Positions 45,401-55,456 of a DNA stretch of 64,000 nucleotides are shown piece by piece (the first letter of the stretch is position 1; each line of letters starts with the position of its first letter). The stretch lies in the NCBI GenBank assembly GCA_026419785.1, contig JAODTK010004110.1, positions 248,001-312,000 on the forward strand, in the 5' to 3' direction. The notes under the pieces are model-generated. The model worked only from the letters and a program-made list of their open reading frames with translations. It did no database searches and was not told where the DNA came from. The translations under genes and the position numbers were made by a program. The DNA comes from Sclerodactyla briareus (lineage: Eukaryota; Echinodermata; Holothuroidea; Dendrochirotida; Sclerodactylidae).

Positions 45401-45883
45401 CTATTCCACAAATACCCCAAATTTTGCCTAATACTATCGTTTCAACAGATTTGTTTTTTCAATTCTGGTTTTTATATCAGTCAATACAATAGATTACTGC
45501 TGAATGGGACGCTTTGTTGCTGTAAAGGAGGACATGAAATAAAGGCTGAATGGAACTTCAATATCATTAAACCTGTGTTTTATTGATGAAGCACTAAATA
45601 ATACAAAGCTCAAATTGCTGATTGACATGTAATAGTGGAACCCCCCAAAAACTCAGCAGCAAGGTTAGCAGGGTTTTGACGCACTACATCTATGTGATGT
45701 AGTAGTATCCGCCGCCCTGTTTTGGATGAGATAATAATAACTGTTTCGACCTATACGGAATGCCTGTTGAAACCTCCATCGTGGCAATGGAGGGTTTGTG
45801 TGTGTTTTGCTCCTGGATGTCCGTTACAGAAGTTCTTTTTGTTTTTCAGTCGATCCCGATCGGGCTCCTACAACAGAACCTAG
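39253..45883 (+). CDS. SRSF7: SR splicing factor, SRSF7/9G8-like (4 coding exons)
   Basis: The gene encodes a nuclear pre-mRNA splicing factor that binds exonic enhancers through an RRM and recruits spliceosome parts through an RS domain. Exons: 39253-39474 (RRM), 40231-~40420 (end of RRM plus CCHC knuckle), 44505-44582 (RS repeats) and 45850-45883 (C-terminus and stop). The RRM followed by a single zinc knuckle and RS repeats is unique to SRSF7 among SR proteins; SRSF3 lacks the knuckle. The predicted RS domain is short (about 35 residues), well below the vertebrate length, so alternative or missed exons in the 4-kb second intron are possible. Single-base frame breaks occur in exons 1 and 2. 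Because introns are retained, it is not a processed copy. The symbol is by domain architecture, not by phylogeny. Confidence 0.85.
40231..40420 (+). CDS. SRSF7: SRSF7-like exon 2: RRM end and CCHC zinc knuckle
   Basis: The acceptor is TTCTTCTCAG|GATGG. The first frame gives [20 protein letters not shown], the last RRM strand as in SRSF7. After a one-base shift near 40310 it reads [14 protein letters not shown] (40318-40359), a perfect C-X2-C-X4-H-X4-C knuckle, then RTRGRYGG. The knuckle gives SRSF7 its RNA specificity. The donor is uncertain: GG|GTGGCA near 40382 would keep the frame into the RS exon, while ACG|GTATTC at 40420 is a better splice site. Confidence 0.85.
40617..40803. repeat. 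Array of inverted TCCCTC / GAGGGA motifs in intron 2
   Basis: GAGGGA and TCCCTC words alternate at least ten times in ~190 bp, including AGAGGGACTTTCCCTCT (a dyad) and AATCCCTCC three times against GGAGGGGATT. Spacers are unrelated. It could fold into several hairpins in the pre-mRNA. Confidence 0.75.
42368..43740 (+). repeat. Degenerate ~90-130 bp satellite, ~13 units, in SRSF7-like intron 2
   Basis: Units begin CTAGTC(GACCCA), followed by TTGCACA..CACAC, GCG.G....CAACATG.TCAT, GAATGATCAACA, GATCAACATTTGA and (T)AATGTCAG, after which the next CTAGTC begins. I count about thirteen starts (near 42371, 42490, 42598, 42713, 42826, 42929, 43073, 43193, 43299, 43377, 43492, 43577, 43678). Units are most alike in the first half and decay downstream. 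Spacing is irregular and divergence is 25% or more, so it is not a CRISPR or a recent satellite. Confidence 0.85.
44505..44582 (+). CDS. SRSF7: SRSF7-like exon 3: RS repeats
   Basis: The acceptor TTCCTATTCTCCAG|GTCTCG and donor CGCAG|GTGAGG are both strong. The 78-base exon reads [20 protein letters not shown] and then PVRRSR, a classic arginine/serine domain phosphorylated by SRPK and CLK kinases. It starts in phase 2 and ends in phase 2, and the frame is intact. Confidence 0.9.
45239..45545 (+). repeat. Dispersed repeat D, copy 3, in SRSF7-like intron 3
   Basis: It matches the copies at 1173 and 19435 from CATTCAGCCTTCGAAAT to GGAGGACATGAAATAAAGGC. The GCCGGCCG site is changed to GTTGGCTGGCTGC, and no MITE is present. 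Confidence 0.8.
45850..45883 (+). CDS. SRSF7: SRSF7-like exon 4: C-terminal end
   Basis: The acceptor is TTTGTTTTTCAG|T. With the two bases carried over, the exon reads [11 protein letters not shown] and stops at TAG (45881-45883). The phase agrees exactly with exon 3. Alternative frames stay open past this point, but they lose the RS character. Confidence 0.75.
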
Positions 45884-48737
45884 AGCTGCTGCTGCGTACG
45901 TCAGGACGAGCCGTCCTGCGTCCGTTGGGACGAGTCGTCCGCCGGCGGTGTGCACGGATGTACAGATAGAAGAAACAGTTATTGATTTTGACCAGATCGT
46001 TGGTTGTACATAGATGGGTCACATAGGCAAACCAGGTGGGAGAGTCTTACATACAATGCCGTTGTTCACCTCGGCACGGACCACGTATTCACTGATGTCA
46101 CTCTTGTCTTCTCATCCCCAGTCCACGTATGAAATGACATCATAGCTGAACTCTTATTCTTATAAATGTCAGCATGGCTTAACAATTGGATTGTTCAGTG
46201 TATGGCTATTTTGAAGCAGTGGCTGAACCTGTTCACTGTGGCACCCATCGAGGGCAATTTTTTTTTTTCTCATCCATGGGCAAAGTTCACCTTCAGAAGC
46301 TTCATATTCATTCCATGGTGGTTCATCAGTGGATACACTTGTGTGTTGTGGGGTAAAGAAACAACTCCAAAGAGCTAAATATCTTACTGCTTCCTTTGTT
46401 GCAGCATGTTGTGAGGCGTCAGTACCAACCTCAAATGCAGGAAAGGCTCCTTGGGAATGATGACTCATAGACACTGTGAGAGGATTTATCAGAGGAGATG
46501 AGCAAGGACTCTCACATGCAAAAGAACACATACGTATCCATGGTGCATTGTATCTACCAACCAAACAATCTGAGAAGGAATGCATCTGAGTAAACATGTA
46601 AACACAGCTGGTGGTAACTAGGGATTGATCTTTTGGGCGTCTGGGCATCCAAACTTTGACGAGATAAGTTGGTCATATTTTTACTGTGTTTCTGACTAGG
46701 AAACGAAAATCAGTCAGACAAAACTGCAGGTGTGTTTTTATTTTAGGTTGAGCTACTGATAGAATGAATATGGTGTATACTGCTGAGGTATTGAGTGAAT
46801 GCTTTTTGTTGCATTTTTCTTTCTTTTTTTCTGGTGTTTGTTTCATTTCGTTAGTTATGCAATGCCAGTTGTATTGTAGAAACCTGTGGTTACTGACTGA
46901 GGATGACTGTGGACGATACAGCATACTGAAGATTGTCACACTCCTGGGGCTGCCATTTGGATATCGCAATATGCCGTCAGTGGCTGTATCAATTCCGAAA
47001 GAGACTTGTTAAGTCCAGACGTTAGTATTGTCTTGTAATTTTGTATTTTTAAGGTTTTCTTTTGATTGGCGCATCCCCGTTCTGATTCTTGGCTAGGTTT
47101 TTCAAGTTTTGCACGAAGATGCCCAGTCACTACCAATGGTCTGTTCACAGACTAACTTGGTTCCCCTGAAACTGACATAGCCTTATTCTGGGAATAATCC
47201 TTATGACACTTCTCAAAACAGAACACTGAACAAAGAGAATTTATCACTGACAATCCGAACTCTTATAGCATTATAGCTGAATGAAATTTTATTGGGAATA
47301 AACAAAAATGCGACGGTCACATATTTTGAATTCTGGACAATCTATAATAGCTGAAAGCTTCTTGCCCTGTTCGAGGACTGTCTAAGGAGGCTTCTCTTGA
47401 TTACAGCAGCACTATTGCTGATGCAAGTTTGACATCCTCGATGCTAAATATGTGTCTGCCTTCGAAGGAGAATATTAATACTAAAAATGCCCAAGATGCT
47501 CTGGTGTTTGTAAGACTTCTTTTTGGTTCTACACAATTTACCTTATCTAATAAAAATTTGGTCCACCTGCCTCTTGTTGAAAATTTGGCTCTACCAGTGA
47601 GTCAACCATTGTGTCCCTAGTTGTACACGTTTTACTTTTTTATCCATTAAGATTGTTTGCATGGCATAGGATTTGATGTTCGTTTGTTCAAAGGCATGTG
47701 GAGTTTGCTAATTGTATTGATTTGAATAAAACATCTCTCAGGCCTGATCTAGTGTGGTACAGTAGGCACAGTGAGGGCACCATACACATTCATTTGGAAG
47801 GCATTGTAGATTGGCAGATGCCTCATACCACTATAAAGTGTTAACAACCTACCTACTTTGAAATAAGTCGATGTCAGTGTTACTCTGTTACAGCATTTGT
47901 GACTTGGCAGTCCAACCCTGGTGTAGCTACTGGAATGAAACAATAATTAACATGTTGAGTAAATTGTTGACATGTGTGAATTGTGTATGAATCAAGCAAG
48001 ATAGCTCATTTAGCCTGACAGATATTTTTTTTCCTTTCAAATTAGCAGCCTGTTTATCTGTTGTTTTGCAATTTTCAGCATCAATCTGAATGCATTGTCA
48101 AATAAATTAGGGTTTTACTAGTGGAATTGATCTTGTTATTTTCTTTCTCTGTGTCATTGTTTACTGCAGTCATATGGGATAGATATTGGAGATATCAACA
48201 GCGGCTAGCTCGACGGAGCTACAAGAAAATATACTCTGGCTACTCATTGAAATTGGGGGCAATTTTATCCTATGGCCATGCCCACCATATTCATTGTCGA
48301 AAAACTGGCTATGCCACTGCATCATCTCCCTAAAATAGGCAGAAAAAGTGCCATTTCCAGGCCATCTGTTAGACCCAATTTTTTTTGTACGCTATACAAC
48401 AACAGGTGTTAGCGCTCTCCGCTTAGATCTCCATATGGTGCCCTAGAAGTCATGGCTACGTCACTGGATATCAATAACGGGTACTTTGATGAGCATTCTG
48501 TGGGCAGCGAAAATGAGTATGGTTCACGATTGCATTATGCTATGTTCAAAGGTCGATTGGGTACACATGCAGATGGCACTGCCTGAAGAATATTTGGGGA
48601 CCTAATTGAAAAATTTAGAATCCTACAAAGGACAAGTCCAAGATCAATGTACCCGCCGTTTCCAATTCTTGCCCTCGGTGTGAGAAATGTTTTTGCATGT
48701 TTCGGTTTCCCTGATCATCATCAGGACCTAACTATAT
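45884..48737 (+). other. Probable 3' UTR and downstream flank of the SRSF7-like gene
   Basis: AATAAA polyadenylation signals stand at 47297-47302 and 47725-47730. Which one is used, if either, is unknown. A further acceptor-like CTTCTCATCCCCAG lies near 46120, so 3' UTR splicing is possible. The minus strand is open at 46169-46648 (159 codons) with no domain. No other gene is supported up to the LINE remnant. Confidence 0.3.
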
Positions 48738-48923
48738 TCCCCACTGCTCTGCAGGCTTCACTCGCTCCCAGTGAGGCCGCAGAATTGCTGTTAAGATCCT
48801 TCTACTCAATATAGAACAACCACGGCATGGCTCCTAGTTTCATGTCGGAGCTTGTTCAGCTACATGTTCTTCCAGATCTCTAAGGTCATCTTCTAAGCAA
48901 CAGCTTAAAGTCATGTTCGCTCA

Positions 48924-50120
48924 AGGGCTGTTCACGCTTGTGCGATACGATAATTTATCGACTCGAGTTAAAAGGTGTTACTTTCAATAGGAGTGTTCAC
49001 ACCTGCGCGATACGACACGATATTTTATCGGACGTCAAGTTTAAAATATTTCAACTTTTATCGTACAATAAATTTATAGGATGCGATGAATGCGCCATGT
49101 AAATGGGAGGTCTGTGCGTCGGCGCCCACCAAGTATCATTTGACGTGCATAGGCAGGATATATGCGTTTAGCGGTGAGTGGCGGGGGAGGGGTGTTGTGG
49201 CTGTCTGAGAGGGGCAGGGTAGGAGGGAGTTTCCCAGTGGAGTCCGATCCTCACTGACGTATTGGCGTGAATTTCGACCTGACTCATGTGAAGAAAGAGG
49301 CGGTAAAAGGACGAAGAAAGCAACGAACGAAAGCTATGGGGGGGGGGGGGATATCTATCGATGCTACGCCAAGTAATGTTTGTAGGTTAGTGAGGAAGTA
49401 GTAGTTGCACATGTGAGCCCGTTAGCATTCGTTTTACATGCATGTTCTGCGCAAAGTAACCAAGCTCCAGTTTCTGCTCAATTGACTGAATGCTTCCTGT
49501 GGCTACCTCACCTTCGCGTATCTTGGATACCGATGCTAAAACAGACTGGGTTCCAACGAAAGGGTAGTCTGGTGATTGTGGAAGACAGCTGCCTGATTTG
49601 TGAGCGCCAATTGCTGGTGGATGCAGCTTAGTGCCTTCACGGCCGCGCCCCATGATCGTTGTGTATTGGGCAGAATGGATCATGAGGAAATTTATGTATG
49701 GAATGAAGTTCAGTAATGTCCAAAAACGGTTTAGATCATGTGCCCTATTTCGCGTGGTTCCACACGACTAGAAGAAGCTGTAACTGTTGTTGTTTGATTC
49801 GAAATGGTCGATAAACACTATTTCACGCCTCCTACAAGTACTGCGGAAGACACAAAAGCTTCCAATTGCTTTGAAATTACAATTCTTTGTGATAAAAAGT
49901 TCTGCCGACCAGGCTAATCCACCGCCTGAAGCGACAAAAGGAAAACTTGTGCTTTTCTAAACCAAAATCCCACCATTTTCTCCGTTATGTTGGCGCCGAG
50001 ACGACCGATAAAATTATTATTTTTTTTTTACCGCGTTTTTTACTGACATTTATCGCACAATGTGAACACCCATCCGATAAATTTCTCGTATCGTATCGGA
50101 CAAGTGTGAACAAAAACGCC
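48924..50120. mobile_element. DNA transposon with GTTCAC/GCGATACGA ends, TCA TSD
   Basis: The left end, GGGCTGTTCACGCTTGTGCG followed by ATACGATAATTTATCG, is the inverted counterpart of the right end CGATAAATTTCTCGTATCG followed by TATCGGACAAGTGTGAACA. A second, subterminal copy of the GTTCACACCTGCGCGATACGA word lies at about 48990 and is matched by GCACAATGTGAACACCCAT near 50055. TCA flanks both sides (48921-48923, 50121-50123). At 1197 bp without a transposase domain it is non-autonomous. The 3-bp TSD suggests PIF/Harbinger-like, but that is inference. Confidence 0.75.
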
Positions 50121-50150
50121 TCATCCACCAGTTCTACGGTGGGACCGTCT

Positions 50151-51434
50151 CACTGGCTTGCCAGAAATTTTGATCGGGCCCTGGTGTGGGTGGTGGCCAA
50201 GGGGGGGGGTTGTAAGGGGAGGGGGTGTCCCCTCCCCTTTTGTAAATTTTTTTGCATTTTTTAGGAGCCCTCATATTAAATCTGTTTCAACATTTGGTCC
50301 ATCATTTAAGACATTGCTTTCTCCTAACAAAAAAACTTGTTCTTGAGAAGTTGGTCAAATTTCTATTTCCACGTGGATTCAGATCATAGGCCGGACGGAC
50401 TGTCATTTTTTTTGGGGGGGGGGGGCAGAACAATTTTCCCAAATCTGAAAGCCGCCATGATGGAAAAGTATTACCGCGCGCGGAACGCGCGAAAAAAAAA
50501 AAGCTGTTTTGATTGGAAAAACATCCTCCTGAATGTTCGCCGCATGTCGCCTTTGTCTGAACTTTGATCATTTTCTGTCTTTTCTGATTTTCTCTGCTGT
50601 ATATTCGGTCCCATTTTTTATCCTTTTCGGCTCCCTCATTTTAGACGAATGAATCAACTGTCTTGGTATGAATTTGAGGGAGTGTCCACGCTCCCTCCTC
50701 TTGAGGCTTCAGCTAGCCAGCTAACCCAGGATGCTAATAGCCACAGGATCAAAATCTAAAAAACCTAACTAATTTGCCCGAATCTAAAATAGTTATTATC
50801 GGTTTGTGTTAAAAGCAGACAACAAAACCACGGCTACTACCGCGCAGGGAGCACGCAATTTTTTTTTGGCTCATTGCTGGATAATCATCTTGATATCCCC
50901 CTAAAGGCGATACGGGGTCAATATTCTGGGAGGGGTCTTATAATTTTGCCACTGTTTTTGCCCGAACTGGGGATGGGCTAAGCTAGGGGCCCCCCCCTTG
51001 CACCCGCGCCCCTATGATGTTGGATACTGACCAAACATTGAATTCAAGCAATCTGACTGGGAATGAGGAGAAGCGGGACAAAAAAATGACAAATGTTTTT
51101 GGAGGGTATCTATCTACGCACCCCCTCGTATGGCCAATGTCTTCTATGATCTAAAGAAAACTTGCCGCAACTGCAAATGGGCAAAAAATCGTATATATAT
51201 AACGGTTACTACTTACTGCGCGCGAAGCCGCAAAAATTTTTTGCACACTGTTGGATATGGACCAAAAATGGGCCTGTCGAGAGAATTCGAGCAATCTGAA
51301 TAGCAATAGAAAGAGAGAGCCGCATAAGTGCCAAATGTTGTTGTCATTAAGTGAAAAATTAAAAAAAAATTGGGGGGGGGGAATTTCGATTGGGGGGGGG
51401 GGGCGTGGCCCCCCCCCTCTGGCTAACCCCATGT
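50151..51434 (+). mobile_element. hAT-like non-autonomous transposon, copy 2
   Basis: Colinear with 28881-30072: CACTGGCTTGCC start, GCGCGCGGAACGCGCG palindrome, CTCCCTCATTTTAGACGAAT, AAAGCAGACAACAAAACCAC, ACTGCGCGCGAAG and a GGGG/CCCC end. It is flanked by GACCGTCT (50143-50150) and GACCGTTT (51435-51442), an 8-bp TSD with one mismatch. It sits inside a LINE remnant. The two hAT copies look about 15-20% diverged. Confidence 0.88.
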
Positions 51435-51639
51435 GACCGTTTATTCGCCTCTGCTGCTCCTCACTTGTGGAATACCCTTCCTCGTTCGTAATATGTCTTT
51501 TAGATATATGCTAAAACCTCTCTTCAAACTATGAATTTCAAATCCTTACGATCTATTCGATGATAGGCTGGAAATATTTCTCTATAATCCACATATGCTC
51601 TCTGGGGGCGTATGTGTGTTAACGTCTACTGTCACGATA

Positions 51640-51785
51640 CATTGCTCATCCAGACAGGTATTGAGTTATCCTTGTGAACGCAAGGATCGTCACAAATTCG
51701 TAATATATAACGTTGTTCATATGTGGAATTCACTAACTTCTGATAACAGAAACTGCTTCCCTCAACAGGTTAGGCTAACATAAGC
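51640..51785 (+). pseudogene. Second LINE 3' remnant (MWNSL motif)
   Basis: The frame reads RKDRHKFVIYNVVHMWNSLT, the pattern R-x-(K/N)-FF-x-x-R-V-V-x-x-WNSLP seen at the C-terminus of another group of non-LTR elements. It differs from the APxLWN type just upstream, so it is a separate insertion. Only the 3' end is present. Confidence 0.6.
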
Positions 51786-52199
51786 AAAACGGGATCCGGC
51801 TCGAAAAGTTTCGGATACCTCTGCTTCCATCGATTGATTTCTGTTTTGTTGAATTATCTCTTTGACAGTTCGTAGAATTCAATTGTATTGTATCAAATAT
51901 TTATCAATCCTTCAGAGGGTGGCGACTAAAATATCAACCATATTGCCGTCCCAGTCTGGTGTTTCTGATAGGGTACTTTGTATGAAAGTGGCTACGCGGT
52001 GTTGACATCAGAATTCAATTCCATCGTCAGTTAACTAACTCCGTCTTTCAATATTTGTTTGGTGGTTATTGCATCATTGATTGTCCCATTCAGAAGTAAT
52101 ACTGTGTCATGGCGACAACGAGGTTTCAGCGAAGCGTGTTAATTATTAAAAAATGAAGTGACCATACGAATCTAGGACCCGGTATTTTGAAGGGAGGGG

Positions 52200-53235
52200 G
52201 AGGGGGGTGGCTTCCGTGTCTACTCGTGGATCATCGGATGTCTTACTACGACGTCATTAACAGAGACGCCAATCATTCATAAATACAAAAGGTTTACAAA
52301 AGACATGACAAAGATCAGAGTGATTAGATTATATTTGTGTTAGTCTAGAGGATCAGCGAACATTCCAAGGTCGAATTCCAGCAGTCACCGAACGTTTTTC
52401 ACTAGATGTCTGTACTTGCAGTTGCGATGAGCGGAGTCTTCGCTTCATTGTTCCACTGTGAAAAGTGAACCTACCAGGGTTATGGGTTTGTTTCGGAATA
52501 GTTGCCTCGGAAGACGTCTCGACGGTCTGTGTGACAGTCACGTTGAACTGACCTCCAACGTTCCGCGAAAGTGGTCGGACCTGGAGTCCAATGATCGTCC
52601 TGCAGACGTAAAATGTCGGCACCCGGGAATGGTTGTGATTGGTTACACTCTTGTCTCGAGTGTAACCAATCGGTCTCGAGTGTATTCAATTTGAATCATT
52701 TGATTAGTCCAGGGGGGAGAAATGGTTGTCGCCGGTGTCATACACGAACAATATATTGGATTAAATTGATGCGGATTTGGCTTCTGAACCGTTAAAATTA
52801 AAATAAAATCGGGTCAGTTCTATATATTACCCATAAGTGCAAATTGGTATGAAAACTGGCGTTTTCTCTGACTCCAAAACATCCGTTCTAATTACATCGC
52901 AGCCCGTTAACCCATGACCAGATTTGGTTCATAATCAGTTGGGTTGTCTGTTCTCCAGTAATCGGCACCCTAAAAAGCGACCGCGTAAGCACTTTGTAGA
53001 GTTATTGTGTCAATTATCTCTATTCACGTTTTTTTGTGTATTATATGTCAAAAATTGTGTCTAATAATTTTTTTTGTCAATTATACACAAAAAATTGTGT
53101 CTAATAAGAAGTAAATCAGAAGTGTCATGTGTAAATTGAAGCAGAAAAAGCCGACAATGCCTAGCACGGATCAGTTTTTTCCCCATCAAACGAATAACTA
53201 TATTTCGAAGTATTTCAAAGCAGCATATATGCGGG
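52200..53235 (+). repeat. Long dispersed repeat E, copy 1
   Basis: It is colinear with 63130-64000. Landmarks are CATTAACAGAGACGC, ACAAAGATCAG, GCGAACATTCCAAGGTCGAATTCC (24 bases shared exactly), GCAGTTGCGATG.GCGG.GTCTTCGCT, TTATACACAAAAA.TGTGTC.AATAAGAAGT, and TTTCGAAGTATTTCAAAGCA at the end. Divergence is about 20-25%. No coding frame is supported in either copy; class unknown. Confidence 0.85.
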
Positions 53236-53660
53236 TAGGTAACATTCTATAGAGGAACGACCCCTAAACAGTTTACATGATATGAACTGCAACGTGCTAC
53301 GAGGATAGACATTCTGGTTATCATGATACATTATGTTTCTGTCAATGTGTTTACAACGTTTCTACACAACGTACAAAAAACAAAATATTACACCATGCGG
53401 GATCAGTTCACTAGTGCTCCGGCTGTCTTGCGAGGTGTTCAATTCAATTTGTTCAGAACGAAGTCCGTGAGCTCAATAAAAGGAATCATCACGGTAAAGC
53501 AGCGAGGAGCACCACGTGATGTGGGTATACATTTACTGAAGTTATTTTCATTGGAATTGTCGATAAAATCAGTTTGCGTGAATTGATTCTATAGCCAACA
53601 GCTGATCTGACAATTGCGTCCCGATCTAACGTCTTTACACCGCACCCAATCCACACCGCA
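53236..53660. other. No gene seen
   Basis: An 87-codon plus-strand frame (53323-53586) is open but shows no domain. This unique sequence separates repeat E from the hAT-like arm. Confidence 0.4.
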
Positions 53661-53668
53661 TGTAGACT

Positions 53669-55382
53669 CGGTGGTGTAGATTTGTTTGTGACTTAGGAGG
53701 TGAGGCATGGGGAGTCGTCGATCCGGGGGGGGGGGGGGGGGGAGAGGGGGGGGGGACGTGTCCCCCCACCTTTCGAGGGGATTAACCAGTAATGATTTTT
53801 CCACAACAGTATTCTTTGTTGGCGGCGCGCGGTCATGTCCCCCCACTTTGGTCATGTTCCCCCCCACTTCTGAAGATGGATTGACGCCTATGGGTGGGGG
53901 TGACTAGTACGAATGCTATCTAAGGCGAAGCGCCACTATCGCTGGCGCGTAGCGTACATTTTGACCGGAAAGGTGGTCGAGAATGGCGCTTGCCGGGTGT
54001 TTTGAGATGCATTTAACCAGCTTTGAAAATATGCATCGCTGTCGGCAATTTCTAATTCAATGAGAAACAATATAGAAATGTTAATACATATCCGATGAGT
54101 CGAGATGATACATGGAATCATATCTACTACGCATCATCTTACATTCATTCCATCTTCCAAGTTCCATACGAGCCCTTCATATCGCAAGTTACTAAATTGG
54201 TCCATCAGCCCATCCATAATAGGCCTATGTGTACATGTTTCAAACTTGTCTGAATTAGATAGTAGGCCTACACCGCCCTGAATGCTAAAACTGTTGCATC
54301 GTCGTCAACATCTGGGGCGACGATTTTTGTTACATATTAAAATATTGGGAGCCCGGGGAACATCCGTCGTTAGTACCATCAAGATCAAGCACCACCATCA
54401 GTTTGGCGTGTACCTTCAAGAAAGAAAATCGTTCTACAGACGCCCAGATTGCAGGAAATGGCACTTCTCAGCCTTATAGCAGTGAACAACATCACTGAAA
54501 TTTACAATGAAATTTCCGAAAACTGATCAATGTTTATTTTTTACAGTTCTATATCGTGGCCTTCAATCCTATCATACCTCTATTTTTTTTAGAGATATTC
54601 CGCTGCCCTTAGACCTTTACAATTGGGTTAGAGGATGCCCGCATCTTGAAGATTGCTCGAACATCACTGTGATAGATAATGACGTGTTTTCGGGCCGTTG
54701 ATTAACCGAATCGAGCCGTCAGTAGAAAATTGGTGATATTCCAGATTTGTTTCCGTTCAGTTTTTTGTCCGAATTTTACATGTCTCAAAGATTTTGTCCC
54801 CCTCCGGCGCTATATATAGTGCTAAACGTCAATCACGGTAAATCTCCATAAAAAGTAATCCATACTGAGGTTCACATCCCCTGCTCGGTTTGTTTCTCGT
54901 TGCATAGTCTGTAGCTTCCATCAAGAAGCAGCACCGTTAGTTTTGGGTTAAGACGTAGGCCTACTGCTCTCTTGAACTTCGTTTCATATCACTGAATAGT
55001 TTGTGCCTTCTCGCTATCGGATAGTCAGTGTGAACACAGTCCAGGGCCATATCATCTATGCAGATCTATGTGAGAACTCAAATGAGTCACATCACAGCGT
55101 CTGAACAAGACTAATGACACGTATGGAGGAAGAGCATAGTTTTTGGCATGTTGGCATCCTCAACATAAAATTTAAGCTATCCTATTAGAAATATGTGTTT
55201 ATATTATTCTTCGTGTTATGGCTTATACTGTACCTTCGTTGCTACCATCATTTCATTATTTTGGGAGATGCATGCCTGGATCATGGGTGTGGGGAAAAGG
55301 CGGTTGGGGGTGATCACATAGACATCCCCAACATCAAGTATTGGGGGATGTATCCCCTATCCCAACCCGATTTGCGCCTATG
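53669..55382 (+). mobile_element. hAT-like element F, left copy (plus)
   Basis: The element begins CGGTGGTGTAGATTTG and ends CGATTTGCGCCTATG; these are imperfect inverted ends. TGTAGACT (53661-53668) and TGTAGGCT (55383-55390) flank it as an 8-bp TSD with one mismatch. The whole body matches 59465-61054 in inverse orientation, e.g. GTCCATCAGCCCATCCATAA, AACGTCAATCACG, GCTTCCATCAAGAAGC and GGGAGATGCATGCCTGGATCA. It contains a G-rich block (53727-53757) and no transposase. Confidence 0.85.
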
Positions 55383-55456
55383 TGTAGGCTATTTGTTTGC
55401 CAGTTATAGCGTCTATTAACTGTTTAAATGAATATCTGAGTCTATTCAAGGCCATC

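Larger units (their letters stand above)
48738..51535 (+). pseudogene. LINE 3' end split by two DNA transposons
   Basis: Part 1 (48738-48923) reads LHSLPV, then IAVKILLLNI and MAPSFMSELVQLHVLPDL with RSSSKQQLKV. This is the region after the reverse transcriptase in CR1/L2-type LINEs. Part 2 is the 30 bases at 50121-50150. Part 3 (51435-51535) reads FASAAPHLWNTLPRS and then KTSLQT. If the insertions at 48924-50120 and 50151-51434 and one copy of each target duplication are skipped, the three parts follow each other in the canonical order. Scattered stops show that it was dead already. Confidence 0.8.

Noticed and set aside
46169-46648. 159-codon minus-strand frame as a gene
   Set aside because: It lies antisense to the probable 3' region of the SRSF7-like gene, with no domain or splice signals.
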